DNA of 27,264 nucleotides from Brachionus plicatilis (Eukaryota > Rotifera > Eurotatoria > Ploima > Brachionidae), in contig QEOQ01000433.1 in the NCBI GenBank assembly GCA_010279815.1, positions 259,747 through 287,010 on the forward strand, in the 5' to 3' direction. The notes below the pieces were generated by a model that ran no database searches, had not been told where the DNA came from, and was given only the letters and a program-made list of their open reading frames with translations. The translations under genes were made by a program, and so were the position numbers. This document shows positions 11,225 to 21,479 of this stretch, piece by piece (the first letter of the stretch is position 1; every line of letters begins with the position of its first letter).

Positions 11225-11268
11225 TTTAATTAAAATGATTTAAAAAAAAAAAAATTTTTTTTCTAAAT

Positions 11269-11824
11269 TTAGCTTTCTTTTTTTCCTTGTTTAATCATAC
11301 GACTCAGTGCCGTGTAGTCAATCATGCCACCCTGAACTGGAATACAATGCATTAGCTCATCAATCTTGAAATGAAAAATAAAAAAATTTTTTCTCAATTT
11401 TTTTCTCTTAAATTACTTCTTCTGATGAAAACCGATCTGCCATTGTTGTCATAGCTTGACGAAAATTCTCCTCTGGTATAAAGCCAGCGCCCTTTTCATC
11501 AAAGCAAGAAAGAGCATTTTTGATGACTTCTTCAGAATCAGTCACATTCATTTTCATTCCGAACAAGGTGAGAAACATGGTGAAATTGATGGGTCCCGAA
11601 GCTTCGCCAAGCATCGACTCGATCATTTGATCGCACTCGGGCTTTCCCAAAGAGGCGAAAATATCCTGCAAGTCCTCTTTGGTAATAAAGCCGTCCCGGT
11701 CTTGGTCAATCATAAAAAACGCCTCCTTAAACTCCTGGATTTGGCTCATATCGAACATGGAAAACACATTTGATGTGGCTCGGTGAGCCCTCTTTTTCAT
11801 TAGGCTTTTTTTTTTCATAGACAT
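11269..11824 (-). CDS. Myosin regulatory light chain, non-muscle/smooth type (2 exons, 167 aa)
   Basis: Exon 1 is 11824-11417 and exon 2 is 11364-11269, with a 52-bp GT-AG intron (GAAGAA|GTAATT, TTTCAAG|ATTGAT, phase 0). The joined product is 167 residues, close to the usual 170 or so. The N-terminus [20 protein letters not shown] carries the conserved R-A-T-S-N-V-F site, where myosin light chain kinase or Rho kinase phosphorylates the Thr/Ser pair (residues 17-18). EF-hand 1 (residues 40-51, [12 protein letters not shown]) keeps its metal ligands, and [12 protein letters not shown] is diagnostic of the family. Later EF hands are degenerate, as usual for the family. Exon 2 supplies [20 protein letters not shown] and a short basic end. 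The protein binds the neck of myosin II heavy chain and controls motor activity and filament assembly. The family call is firm; exact orthology (MYL9/12, sqh, mlc-4 type) is likely. Confidence 0.95.
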
Positions 11825-11862
11825 TCTTAATCTCTGATAGATAAATTCTCAATATGCAGATC

Positions 11863-11870
11863 TTTTTATA
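11863..11870 (-). promoter_or_regulatory. TATA box of the myosin light chain gene
   Basis: GTATAAAAAG on the minus strand lies about 40 bp upstream of the start codon at 11824. Transcription starting about 30 bp further on would leave a 5' UTR of only some 10-20 nt. The upstream 100 bp (11880-12005) is richer in G+C than its surroundings, consistent with a promoter. Confidence 0.5.
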
Positions 11871-11879
11871 CGGCCAACT

Positions 11880-13797
11880 TTATGAATAAATTATTCCAGT
11901 CTAGCCAGATATTCGGCTTTTTTCACCAGGTCAGATAAACAGGATTTTAACATAATGGATTTATTTTTTATTCCTCTAAAAAAGCAGGATTCCGCGCGAA
12001 TTTTGTTTCATTTTTTGAATTTTTTAATAAAATAGACAATTTTTGGCAAAATTTTTATTTTTAAGATTAGACCTGTTAATCGTGTTAATCAGAGGCCTTA
12101 CTTTGTTATCTGTTTTAAATAAATTTATTTAAAAAGTTTTTATTGATAAATTTGAGAAATTTTTTTTATCATTTTTGTGGCAAAAAAATAATCAAAATTT
12201 TGCTAAAGCTTTATCTAATTTGATTGATTTCTAAGATGATTTGATCGAAATTCAATTGTAATTTGTACAACTGATTCTTATTACTTTGAGTAAATAAATT
12301 GAAATATTTTTGATTGCGAAATTTATGTGTAACTCTGGTGTAATTATTTTTCCAATTAGTTTACCGAGATCTACAATCTCGTTTGCCAAAAATTATTTTT
12401 ATGAAATAATTATTTAATGCGTTTGTTATCATATGAAACTATTTGTTGTTGGGCGTTTTTACCAAATTTTCAAATTGAGATAAAAAATGAGCAGATTCCA
12501 GCCAAAAATAATAAATAAAATCAAAAGAAGTTAATGTCGAAAAATTAAATTTATTTTTTAATCAAGTAGAATTATAATTTTAAACATTCCATAATTATAA
12601 AATTTTATTTTAATAAAAAAAAGTTATAATTAATATATTTTTTTAATTTAACCATTTATAGTGTAAGCTAAATATTTCTTTGATATTATCTTCTATTCAT
12701 AATTGAAAAGTTTTTTCGATATAAATAATCTTTTTAAATATATCATTGGAAAAAAACAAATTTATTCTATACAATTGATTAAATAAAATTTAATTCAAAT
12801 ATTAACAAACATTAGTATTTAATTTAAAATTGAAAAATAATCTTGAAAATAAAGCTTCAAAGACTCAAAAATTAAATGTTTTTTTAAATGGTTTTATTGG
12901 ACCCAGTCATTGAATGCTGTGACACAATCTTAAATTTTTATATTTGTCTAGGCAGTAATTTAAAATGAATACTAAAAAATATTGCTTTTTTGACTGATAT
13001 TTTTAAAAATTAATTTACAAATTTTTGATGTGTTTTCACCGGGCTTTTCAATGTTAATTTTAGATGTTTATAATGATCATAAGTTAAAAAATAATTTAAA
13101 TTACTGTTAAAATTACAAAATTTAATTTAGAAAAAGATTTTAATGTTTATTATTTAGATTTTTCTATTCTGCTAATTTTTTAGCATAACATTTTGTTATA
13201 GTTCAGAATAGTTTGCCACATCTTAAATTTTTCAAATAAATAAAGATAATTTTTGAGTTTGAATTCAATTTAAGTCAATAATAATCATGGATTAATTTTG
13301 AAAATTTTAAAAACGTACTAATATCTTTTGATGATTAAGTTCAATCTTGTTAATTAAAATGAAAAAACTCTTTATCTTTTAGTAAATCTTTTTTATATCA
13401 CAATTTTAATCTTGTGTAAACTTTTACCAAAATATAACGAAAACTTGAAGAGATCCTAAAGCAGGAAATAATCTTCATGACCAACAATTTTGACATAATT
13501 TGAATAATTCTTGGTAAATAAGTGATATCTTATTTTTTACGAAAACAATTTTTTTATTAAATTACTAAAAAAAGTTAAATCTTAAGTTAAATGATAAGAT
13601 TTGTATTTTATCTAAATTTTGGTTAATTAATTTTCGAAAAAATTACGATATCATGTATAAGAATATAAGGTATCATTTTGAGTTTCACACAAATACAAGG
13701 ATAAATATAAGATTCAAGATATTTAATTCCATTTAACAGTGAGTCAAAATAAATACAATTAAATTTTGTATAGTATTATGTGTAAAAGTTTGTACCA
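11880..13797. other. AT-rich spacer, no gene seen
   Basis: After the promoter-like first 100 bp the sequence is A/T-rich with dense stops on both strands. Slightly G+C-raised patches at 12070-12110 and 12360-12460 show no sustained frame and no RNA-gene signature that I could support. Confidence 0.55.
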
Positions 13798-13959
13798 ATG
13801 GTATACAGAATTCGCAATCAAGATTATTGTAAAATAAAATTTTACCAAGGCCAGTATTGTAGAAATCGAGGGAATAAATTTCATAATGATAGTTTAACTT
13901 TAAAAAATAATAATTACAATTTTTTATTTTATTTTATTAAAAGAAAAAATAAATTTTAA
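13798..13959 (+). CDS. Small ORF of uncertain status (53 aa)
   Basis: The ATG at 13798 opens 53 codons beginning MVYRIRNQDYCKIKFYQGQY and ending in an Asn/Lys/Phe-rich tail typical of translated A/T-rich DNA. The first 30 codons are less A/T-rich than the background and include two Cys residues. Its stop codon abuts that of the minus-strand ORF at 13960. It could be an exon running into intron or a chance frame. No family recognised. Confidence 0.18.
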   Translation: MVYRIRNQDYCKIKFYQGQYCRNRGNKFHNDSLTLKNNNYNFLFYFIKRKNKF

Positions 13960-14136
13960 TTAATAAACCATTTTGTCGGAGACGATTGATGATTGTTGTC
14001 TGTCAAAGCGATAAATGCTGTAAGTTATCAACAGTAAAACATGGCTACCTGTCAGATAGGAAATTAAGACTACCTTTTCTTGCCAGGAGCCACGAACTAC
14101 TATTCGAAATTTCTTTTTCTCCAAAAACTGATTCAT
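13960..14136 (-). CDS. Small predicted membrane-anchored protein or terminal exon (58 aa)
   Basis: The minus-strand ATG at 14136 opens 58 codons. It starts MNQFLEKKKFRIVVRGSWQE, continues with a hydrophobic stretch of about 20 residues (22-43, including VLISYLTGSHVLLLITYSIY), and ends in a polar tail (RFDRQQSSIVSDKMVY). Composition is clearly richer in G+C than the flanks and codon choice looks coding. The layout suggests a single-pass membrane protein with a basic N-terminal side. The frame is also open for seven codons upstream of the ATG (IGAHFRIW), including a possible acceptor CTCATTTTAG at about 14144, so this may be a last exon. A TATAAATT sits near 14157-14164. I recognise no family. 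It faces the plus-strand ORF at 14334 across about 200 bp. Confidence 0.4.
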   Translation of the reverse strand: MNQFLEKKKFRIVVRGSWQEKVVLISYLTGSHVLLLITYSIYRFDRQQSSIVSDKMVY

Positions 14137-14333
14137 CCAAATTCTAAAATGAGCTCCAATTTATACCTTGAGCTCTAAAATCATCTCATTTTTAAAAACA
14201 ATAATTAATAACTAACAAATTTAGCTTGAAAAATCAAAATAAAATATTTTATATTGATGATTAAAAAAAACTTTTCGCAAAATCTGTTCTCTTTCAGCAA
14301 TTGAAATCGAATCGTTTATTTAGTTAACTTATC

Positions 14334-14510
14334 ATGAGCAGGAGTAATTTTGAACAGAGAGCAAGAGTAGCGGTGGTTGAAGGAGCTAAAGCAGGAGCAA
14401 TACAAACAAATAATGATAAGTCTATTATTTATCATGATGTTAAAGTTATGAGTTATCGAGATTTGAATTATCAACGCTTATTATCTCCTTTTTTTAGTGA
14501 TGTCAGTTGA
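14334..14510 (+). CDS. Small ORF (58 aa), unknown function
   Basis: The ATG at 14334 opens 58 codons, MSRSNFEQRARVAVVEGAKA then GAIQTNNDKSIIYHDVKVMS and a polar end. Codon use and G+C (GCA, GGA, GAG codons) stand out strongly from the surrounding A/T-rich DNA. It has no signal peptide or membrane segment; the first half is likely a helix rich in Ala and Arg. An acceptor-like CTCTTTCAG lies 37 bp upstream of the ATG. It is divergently arranged with the minus-strand ORF ending at 14136, so the 197 bp between could be a shared promoter. I cannot name a family; it could be one exon of a larger gene. Confidence 0.4.
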   Translation: MSRSNFEQRARVAVVEGAKAGAIQTNNDKSIIYHDVKVMSYRDLNYQRLLSPFFSDVS

Positions 14511-14588
14511 ATATTTTTTTTCTTTAGACCAAAACTTCAAATATCTAAATACCTAAATTAATAATTTTTTATTCAATACAAAAAATTA

Positions 14589-15350
14589 ACCAAATGTGCT
14601 ATTTATAAAAAATATTCAAAATTAAAAAAAGTATTTTTTTCCTTTAAATTAAATTTTGATTCTTGAATATTTTGAAAAAATAATCAATTAAAAATAAAAT
14701 GATAGAAAATTATTTTTTCAGAACAATTTGCAAAAAAACACAAGCTAAATTATTTAATATAATTTAAATTTAAAAAGAAAAGAAACTTAATGTGTCATTT
14801 GGATTAAAAAAAAATTTAAATTTGAATATTTTTTTTTTATTAATTAGATTCTAATCTTTATTTTTATAACAGTGAAAAAGTTCTACCAATTTCTAATTTA
14901 TTAAAACACAATCAAATTTTAAATTTTAATTTAATTAAAAAAAAAAATAAAACCAAATGTAAAAAATAAAAAATAAATTTTTTTTTCTAAATTTGAATAT
15001 TTTTTCCTTATTTTTAAATTAAAATCTAATTTTTGAATATTTTCAGAAAATAATTACATAAATTTTAAAATGATAGAAAAATTCTTTTTTTATCAGACTA
15101 ATAAATTTTTAAGCTAGAAATAAATTCTTACCAATTTCTAATTTAATTTGTAAAAAAATAAAACCAAATGTGCAATTTGGATTAAAAAAAACTTTCTTTT
15201 AAAATTGAATTCTAATCTTGGAATATTTTCAAAAAGTGATTAAATAAATTTTAAAATGATTTAAAATTTTTTAATCAGAATTAGAATAGTGGATTTTAAG
15301 AGTGAAAAAAAACTGGCTTTTATACCAGAACAAAAGGTCTACATTGCCAA
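14589..15350. repeat. Four degenerate tandem units of about 170-210 bp
   Basis: Units start near 14589, 14785, 14952 and 15163, each opening with a version of ACCAAATGTGCAATTTGG. Shared inner landmarks, not all kept in every unit, are AAATTNAATTCTAATCTTTGAATATTTTC, then TTTTAAAATGATAGAAAA, a TTTATAACAG or TTTATACCAG element and TCTACCAATTTCTAATTT. The last unit is the most G+C-rich and contains GGTATAAAAGCCAG on the minus strand. Divergence is considerable, so the array is old. Confidence 0.6.
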
Positions 15351-15362
15351 ATAAAGCCCATA

Positions 15363-16240
15363 TCGGACCGATTCAAATGGTTGGAATTTTTAATTTAGCA
15401 AAATAAAATGGATATAATTAAACTATTTGAAATGAATTAACTCGCAGTAAACGAGTACGATTTTAGCACATATGTTCTTGTTATTGTTGCAATTGACTTA
15501 CCAAAATACGATCGGTAATTACGATCATCAATATGGTTAAAATAATAGTGGAAAAGCATTTTTGAGTTCATGTTGTTTGCCAGAATAATTGGATAGGCTT
15601 GACTTGAAAGATCTTACTTGTAATTTTAATTGTTTTCAGGTTCTTATTGCAAATAAACAACTTTGGTATTAAACAAATATTCAATATAGCATTCCATTAG
15701 TCTTTAATTATAGTCTAATAATCCTTAAAATAAGATTTTCGGCCTGATTGTTTTAGCGAGCTTGGTAAACAGCATTTAGCAACAGGGTTTCAACAAAGCC
15801 TTTTTTCATTATTTTAATTAATTCTGAACAAAAACATTTTTTTATAAAAATTTTATTCTTAGTAAAATATACAAAATCATTTTTTTCTTGTAAATAAAAT
15901 TCAGATTTTCTAAAAATTATTATGCAGTTTATCACCTAATGCCGAATATATGTGCAAAATATACAAAATTCTGCAACAAAAAAAAACACGCACTTTCAAG
16001 CTCAATTTCAAAGCAACAATCTTAATATGGCCGCCTGTATCCACAGGAAATAAATTCATAAATTTCTATTTAGTTAATAATGTGATAAAAAATAATGTAC
16101 TATTTAAAACAATTTTTGAATTTATATATATAAACTTTTTTTTATTAAAGAGAACTTTTTTTGCAAAGAAAATTTTTTATTTAAATTTAAAATTAATAAT
16201 TTTGTTGAAAAATGTGAAAGAAGCGAAGTCAGAAATAGAT
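15363..16240. other. Spacer, no convincing gene
   Basis: A mixed-composition patch at 15410-15640 contains a 44-codon minus-strand ORF (15571-15437, starting MNSKMLFHYYFNHIDDRNYR) with a canonical GTAAGT inside it. The longer frames at 15753-15935 (minus) and 15950-16258 (plus) have Lys/Phe/Asn/Ile-rich translations expected of A/T-rich non-coding DNA. Nothing firm was seen. Confidence 0.5.
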
Positions 16241-16675
16241 AAGATGAAAAAGAAATGAGGAAAGGCAATCTTAGCAAAATTGGGCTACGTAAAAAATCTG
16301 TCTATTTGAAAATATCTTTGGAGCATTTTTATATCAAAAAATTATATATATTATAAGTTAATTTAAATCAAGTGAAATTAAGAGAGGAAATATTTGATCA
16401 AAAGTCATAGTCAAAAAAAAGACTTGAATTTTAAAAGTATCATCCGAAAAATGATGAAGATGAATGTGCAAAAGTTTCATAAAAGATATTTGGCTACCTC
16501 GCACCAGCAACTTGTAAGTAAAAGTGTGAATAAAAATATTTATTTGAAGATTTTTAAGTTAATATTTGAACTTAGACCCACTCTGCAAAGAATTTTAAAC
16601 AGTTACAATTTTTGTGTTTTTTTTAGCTGAGGCAAATACTTACCTGGATTACTTTAAAAAAGAAATAAAAGTATA
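16205..16675 (+). other. Cluster of coding-like fragments, possible small split gene or relic
   Basis: Three short plus-strand pieces look coding: NVKEAKSEIDKMKKK (ending 16258); in the next frame DEKEMRKGNLSKIGLRKKSV (from about 16242), with a GTAAAA donor possible at about 16289; and, after TTTTTTTTAG at about 16626, a piece reading EANTYLDYFKKEIKV then stop (about 16629-16675). Between them a basic stretch (FHKRYLATSHQQL) ends at a canonical CTT|GTAAGT at about 16513. The frames do not join unambiguously. It may be a small gene with tiny exons or a decayed one; no family recognised. Confidence 0.25.
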
Positions 16676-17275
16676 AATTTCAAAATTAAATCAAATATAA
16701 CCGTATAATAATCTTAAAGATAAATTCATTTTAAAGATAAAAAATAAATAAAAAATGCTATATTTTATAAATCTTGGGTAATTTTTTGTAAAAAGAACAA
16801 TTTGGATTGAAACAAACGAAGGAACTAAACAATTTTGAGTGTTTTTAGCATGCTGTTCTGGTTTGATCATTCGGGTTAACTATTTTTTACGTAAATTATT
16901 AAAAACTCAAAAAATAAAAAAAAATTGATTTTTCTCCTTTCTTTTTTTTTTCTTAATTAAATAATGATTTTGCAATTTTTTATGGAATTTAATGTAAAAT
17001 TTACAAATTATCGTCAAAAAATTGTAAAAAATAAAAAAAATAATATTTTATTAGATGAAAAACATGGTTCAAAAGTTATAAAAAAACCTTAATTTGTCAA
17101 TTTTTTTTTAATTTCTTGGATAGAATAAAAGTGAAAATATTCCGAAGGTTAAAAAAGAGAAAAAGCATCTACACTATACATGTGGTTGGTTTTTTACAAG
17201 TCTCAATAAAATATTTAATTTGGTGGTCTTTGTATTTTTTTGCTGAATTTTAACAATTTCCATTTTAGTTTTTAG

Positions 17276-17440
17276 CTTTGAATTCTGACTATTTAGATTT
17301 TTTCATTATTTGTTTAAATTAAATTTTAATCTTTGAACATTTTTAAAAATGATTAAACAAATTTAAATGAAAGAAATATTTTTTATCCGACTTAGAATGA
17401 CGCTTTTATAACAGAACAAAGGACTTACAAATTTCTAAAA
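17276..17440. repeat. Dispersed copy of the 14.6-15.3 kb repeat unit
   Basis: The same landmarks recur in the same order: TTTAAATTAAATTTTAATCTTTGAACATTTT, AATGATTAAACAAATTTAAATGAAAGAAA, TTTTTATCCGACTTAGAAT, CTTTTATAACAGAACAAAGG and TTACAAATTTCTAA. This shows the repeat is not confined to the tandem array. Confidence 0.5.
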
Positions 17441-17778
17441 TAATTTATAAAAAAAAGCAAAAATTTATAAATTGAATTAAAATTTTTTTTAAAAAATTGA
17501 TAAAAATTAAAAATTAAAATAAATAAAGTCAATGCAAGTAACGATTTGATTTAAAATTATTTTAAAAGATTATTAATTTTTATGCAATTATTAATGGGAA
17601 AAATTATATTAAAAATTGCAAAAAAGTATCATCCAAAAAATAATATGGAATATAAATTACATTATGATTAAAAAATTATTCTTTTAGAATAAAAATAATT
17701 ATCGCCTGAAATCAAGTCATTATAGTATTGAAAAAAGTTTCAAACAATTAAACACGTCTTATTATAAAATAAAAAAAA

Positions 17779-17943
17779 TCAACTCAAGATCTTTAACTTC
17801 CTCAGCACACATTCGGCTTCTTCTATCAGATTCAGTATTTTCATTATTAACTGAAAGACTGAAAATTGGGCAACACTAAATGGAGCATTAACAACTTAAG
17901 CTTCAAGAGCATCTACTTCAGGATATTTTGTTAACCTTTGGGT
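17779..17943 (-). pseudogene. Coding-like relic with one in-frame stop (unknown)
   Basis: A minus-strand frame of 55 codons reads TQRLTKYPEVDALEA, a TAA at 17896-17898, VVNAPFSVAQFSVFQ, and then LIMKILNLIEEAECVLRKLK before a terminal stop at 17779-17781. Composition is well above the A/T background. The last part would form an amphipathic helix. TTTTCAGTCTTTCAG could serve as an acceptor, making LIMKI onward a terminal exon, in which case the internal stop lies in intron. Either reading is possible; no family recognised. Confidence 0.25.
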
Positions 17944-20268
17944 TTGGAATTATAATCTAATTAAACTAAGGCGTATGTACTGAGTTATAGGTAATCAATT
18001 CTCTGCATATTATCTCAATTGCCACCTGTATGGTATATCAATATGATATATAGATTGATCGGCAACTTTAAAATTTATAATTTATACTTTCAAAGAAAAA
18101 ATTTTTTATTCTATATTCAAACATTTTATTCTTTAAAAAAATATTTTTTTATGCTAAAAAATTTTAAATAAAAAAATAGTTAAAAATTTTAATTTTAAAA
18201 TATTTTTAAATAAAAATTTCGCATTTTTTGGCGAAAATAAAATTATTAACTACATTTATGACTAATGTGTTTAAAAAAAATTTATATAAAAAATATATTT
18301 AAGAAGGAAATTTCATTAAAGTAATTATTATTTAACTGATAACTACTGATCGTTGTTCATAACAAGCTAATCAAATATCATTGATGATTAAAATCTCCAC
18401 AAAATTTACCATTATAATCTTTCAGACTTTTCTCTTTGGAATTTCTCAATTTATATTAAGCAGTCAATCGAACATTTGGAAAATTATGACAAAATATTTT
18501 TATTAATCAATAAAAAAACTTTGAGCAAGTAAATTCTCCAAAAATAAATTAAAAAAAAATTTACTTTGAAATATTTTTTAATTTAATTTTTTTAATTTTA
18601 TTTAAAATAAAAGTTGTTTCATTATAAAATATTTCTGTCGTAAAAGGAATGGATTTTCGTGATTATCCATTAAAGGAAACATCTACTGATAAAAAATGAG
18701 AGTTGTTTTTTTTATTCTTTAATTATTTATAAGTAAAATCTTAACTCGATAAAAATTAAATAATTTCTTAGTAAAATTTAAAAAAATAAAAAAAATCAAA
18801 TTAGAATAAAAAACGCTAGATCTAAAACTTTATTAAATATGTTCATAAAACAACCATTCTCTTCAGCAAAAATCATTTAGAAGCGATCGTCCTCAACTAA
18901 TTTTAATCTTAAACAAAAAACTTTCAAATAAAATTCCTGCAATTCTGTGAATTTCAAATCTTTTAAACATAAAATCCAAAGTATTTATTCATGATCGTGA
19001 AAATCAAAATCATAAATCAATTTAAGTTAATCAAGCAATATTATTGAGTTTTTATCGGCAAATCAAATCATATATTATTTTGAACATCTTAAACGCTGCA
19101 TATGTTCTAATCAATTTATATTAAGTCATTTAAATTTTTATTTTGCTTTAAAATCTTTAAATAAATCAAATTAGCGATGATCTAGCTTAAAGTTGTTGCT
19201 GATTTAAAGCTTTCAATTATATCTTTCAGAACGTTTTAATTTTATTGAGTACTTAATTTTCAAACAATTATAGGCGCCCTCATTTTTTCAGACTTGCTAA
19301 ATCGCATCTAACAAGAAATAAAGAATATATGATGAAACTTGTTGAAGGCGTCGAGTTAAATTTTTTAAAAAATTTAATATTAGTAATTTTTAATTTTTTT
19401 CCTTTTACTTGATTTACTGAAAATTCCTAAAAAGCATTTGAAAATAGGGACTAAAATATTTTTTATTAAACTTCTTCTGTTGTAACTCTAAAAGCCCATT
19501 ATTTTTAATAAAATTTTCTACTAGCATGCCACAAATTTATTTAAAAAAAATTATTTTTAATTTCAATAAATTAAAAAAAATATGTGTATCTGGAAAGATG
19601 ATTTTTTACCAATTTTGTATTTCAAGCCTAATATCTTCGTTTAAAAAGTTTACATTGACACCTTTTCGATTTATTGTTTAACAATTTGGTTTGTTTCAAA
19701 CCGAGTTCTGTTTTTTTTGAAATTAATTAATCTTCTAATTCATCATATGATTAAAATAAATATTAATTTAAATATTTTAAAAAGTATTCCTAATTTTAAA
19801 AACTAACTGAAGACTCTTTTTAAACTTAAAAACTTCAATAATTTCAGCATTTTGAAATTTTGAAGTACCAAAAAAAATAAAAATTTTATTTTAAATTGAA
19901 TGTGTCAGCTAATGCAAGCGTGATATCACCCATATCTAGTCTTTAAATTTTAATTTAATGATTTGCTAATAATAATTTGATAAAAAAGATTAATTTTTTT
20001 TTAAATTACTTTAAGAAAAACAAAAATTGAAAAAATTCAAAAATTTTAATTTTTGGTACAAAAATTTTTTTTAAAACAATAAATTAACTAAGTTCTTTGG
20101 CAGATTAATTTTTTGGCTTTGTAATATTAATGCAGTTTTTAATAATCAATTAGTTTTTTTCTTTAAGTCTTTTAATAAAATCTTTGAAGGTTTGAGATTT
20201 AAAAAAATATTTTCTGAATAAAAACTTAGTAAATTCATGAATATTATGGTTCTTCTTTGCTTTGCTTT
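17944..20268. other. AT-rich spacer, one weak exon-like patch
   Basis: Almost all of this is A/T-rich with dense stops. The only patch worth noting is 19292-19382 on the plus strand. After CATTTTTTCAG it reads LAKSHLTRNKEYMMKLVEGV and continues to an in-frame GTAATT that could be a donor. It may be an orphan exon or relic. No RNA genes or elements were identified. Confidence 0.5.
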
Positions 20269-20551
20269 GCCTTTCCTTGCCTGGCCATGTTGGATTTCTG
20301 GCTCGTATAGTGCGAATATTCTGGTTCTTCTTTGATTACCATATTACAGTACAATTTAAAACTAACTCGTACATTTCTTTCCTCGACTCTTCTTCAACTA
20401 TTCCAGTGGGGAAAGGAAAAGTCGAGGAAGAGTCGGGGAAAAGAAATGTACAAATTAGTTTTAAATTGTACTGTAATATGGTAATCAAAGAAGAACCAGA
20501 ATATTCGCACTATACGAGCCAGAAATCCAACATGGCCAGGCAAGGAAAGGC
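20269..20551. repeat. 283-bp long palindrome with 92-bp identical outer arms
   Basis: The left arm from 20269 (GCCTTTCCTTGCCTGGCCAT) is the exact reverse complement of the right arm ending at 20551 for about 92 bp. After that, inner arms with a few mismatches converge on a centre near 20410, leaving a short purine-rich loop with GGAAAGG and GTCGAGGAAG motifs. G+C is far above the surroundings. The near identity implies a recent origin or continuing correction between arms. No target duplication is evident. The right arm continues without a break into the LINE-like tail, whereas the left arm ends in ordinary A/T-rich DNA. Confidence 0.9.
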
Positions 20552-20722
20552 GTCAAGAAGCTCTCATACAAATGTCAAATAGCTAAGATGCTTACTGGCT
20601 GTTCAGTCAAGCTCAAAGATGAGGAGTTAAGGGCCCTAGCGATGGATAGAAGCAATTGAAGAGGGCAGAAGAGGACAAGACAAGCTGCCGAGGCCTTAGT
20701 GGCTTCGATTATATTTTTTTTA
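20549..20722 (+). mobile_element. 3' fragment of a LINE-type reverse transcriptase ORF, broken by a stop
   Basis: The frame from 20549 reads GVKKLSYKCQIAKMLTGCSV, then KLKDEELRALAMDRSN, a TGA at 20657-20659, and RGQKRTRQAAEALVAS. The L-A-x-D-R-x-x-W-R pattern is typical of the last residues of non-LTR retrotransposon reverse transcriptases, and the TGA falls exactly at the expected Trp, so it is best read as a decayed TGG. G+C then falls abruptly at a T-rich run near 20712. The palindrome upstream is probably part of the same insertion, with its 5' end inverted. Family assignment rests on this short motif and is moderate. Confidence 0.5.
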
Positions 20723-21479
20723 TTACTATTAAAATTCTAGAGAAAATGATTGAATTTTTAATATGATTATTATTTTTTAATGAACGAAATGTTTGACTAT
20801 TGAGTTTAAGGTGTTTATTAAAGAATTCATAACTTTAATTATTCATCAAAAAATAGTTATTCTCGAGTAAAGTCTGAAAGTTTTATCAACAGCTTTATTA
20901 TAAATATATTGAAAAAGCATTGAAATTTAATTTAATAAAATAAAATAATTTAAAATATTTCTGAAACAATTTTATTTTTTGATTTCTAAAGATGAAATTT
21001 CAATTAAATCCTTTTAATTATTATTTTCAAAATTAAAAAAGCAAATCAATTGCAAAAAAATATTTTCTGTGTAAATAGTATTTGATTTAAATTGTCCATT
21101 AAACATGAAAAAGTTAAAATAAAATTGTCCTATTTTATTTCCACTTGCGTAAGGAAAGATTTTTATTTTTTTTTACCTTGTTTAAATGAATTTGTTTGTC
21201 AAGTATTTTAATAATGGATACCATCAAAAAAATCGATATGTGTTTTTTTTGCCAATGTCTTTGAATAATATTGCTCAAGCTCATTAATAAAATTCCTCAA
21301 GACTTAAATTAATAAAAACAAGGCAAATCAATATTTGAAAAGAACAACATTAAAAATTAACTTTCTGTCAAACAACGAATTTAATTTTTTTATTAAAAAT
21401 CTTGAGATTTTGAAATTGTTCAGAACCAAGTTTTAAATTACCAAAAAAAATTTCATTATTTTTCTAAAAAATATATTAG
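20723..21479. other. AT-rich spacer upstream of the secreted-protein gene
   Basis: No frame, RNA gene or element was seen. The last bases before the next start codon are ATATATTAG|ATG. The AG directly abutting the ATG could be a splice acceptor for a 5' UTR intron or a trans-spliced leader. Confidence 0.5.

Noticed and set aside
11456..11773. Plus-strand 105-codon ORF
   Set aside because: It is exactly antisense to the myosin light chain exon, whose minus-strand translation is unmistakable.
15753..16258. ORFs on minus (15753-15935) and plus (15950-16258) strands
   Set aside because: Composition and Lys/Phe/Asn/Ile-rich translations match chance frames in A/T-rich DNA; only the last 15 codons of the second look coding and are noted separately.
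20262..20582. Plus-strand 106-codon ORF across the palindrome
   Set aside because: The frame exists because both arms of the inverted repeat happen to be open; the two halves encode complementary strands of the same sequence, not a protein.
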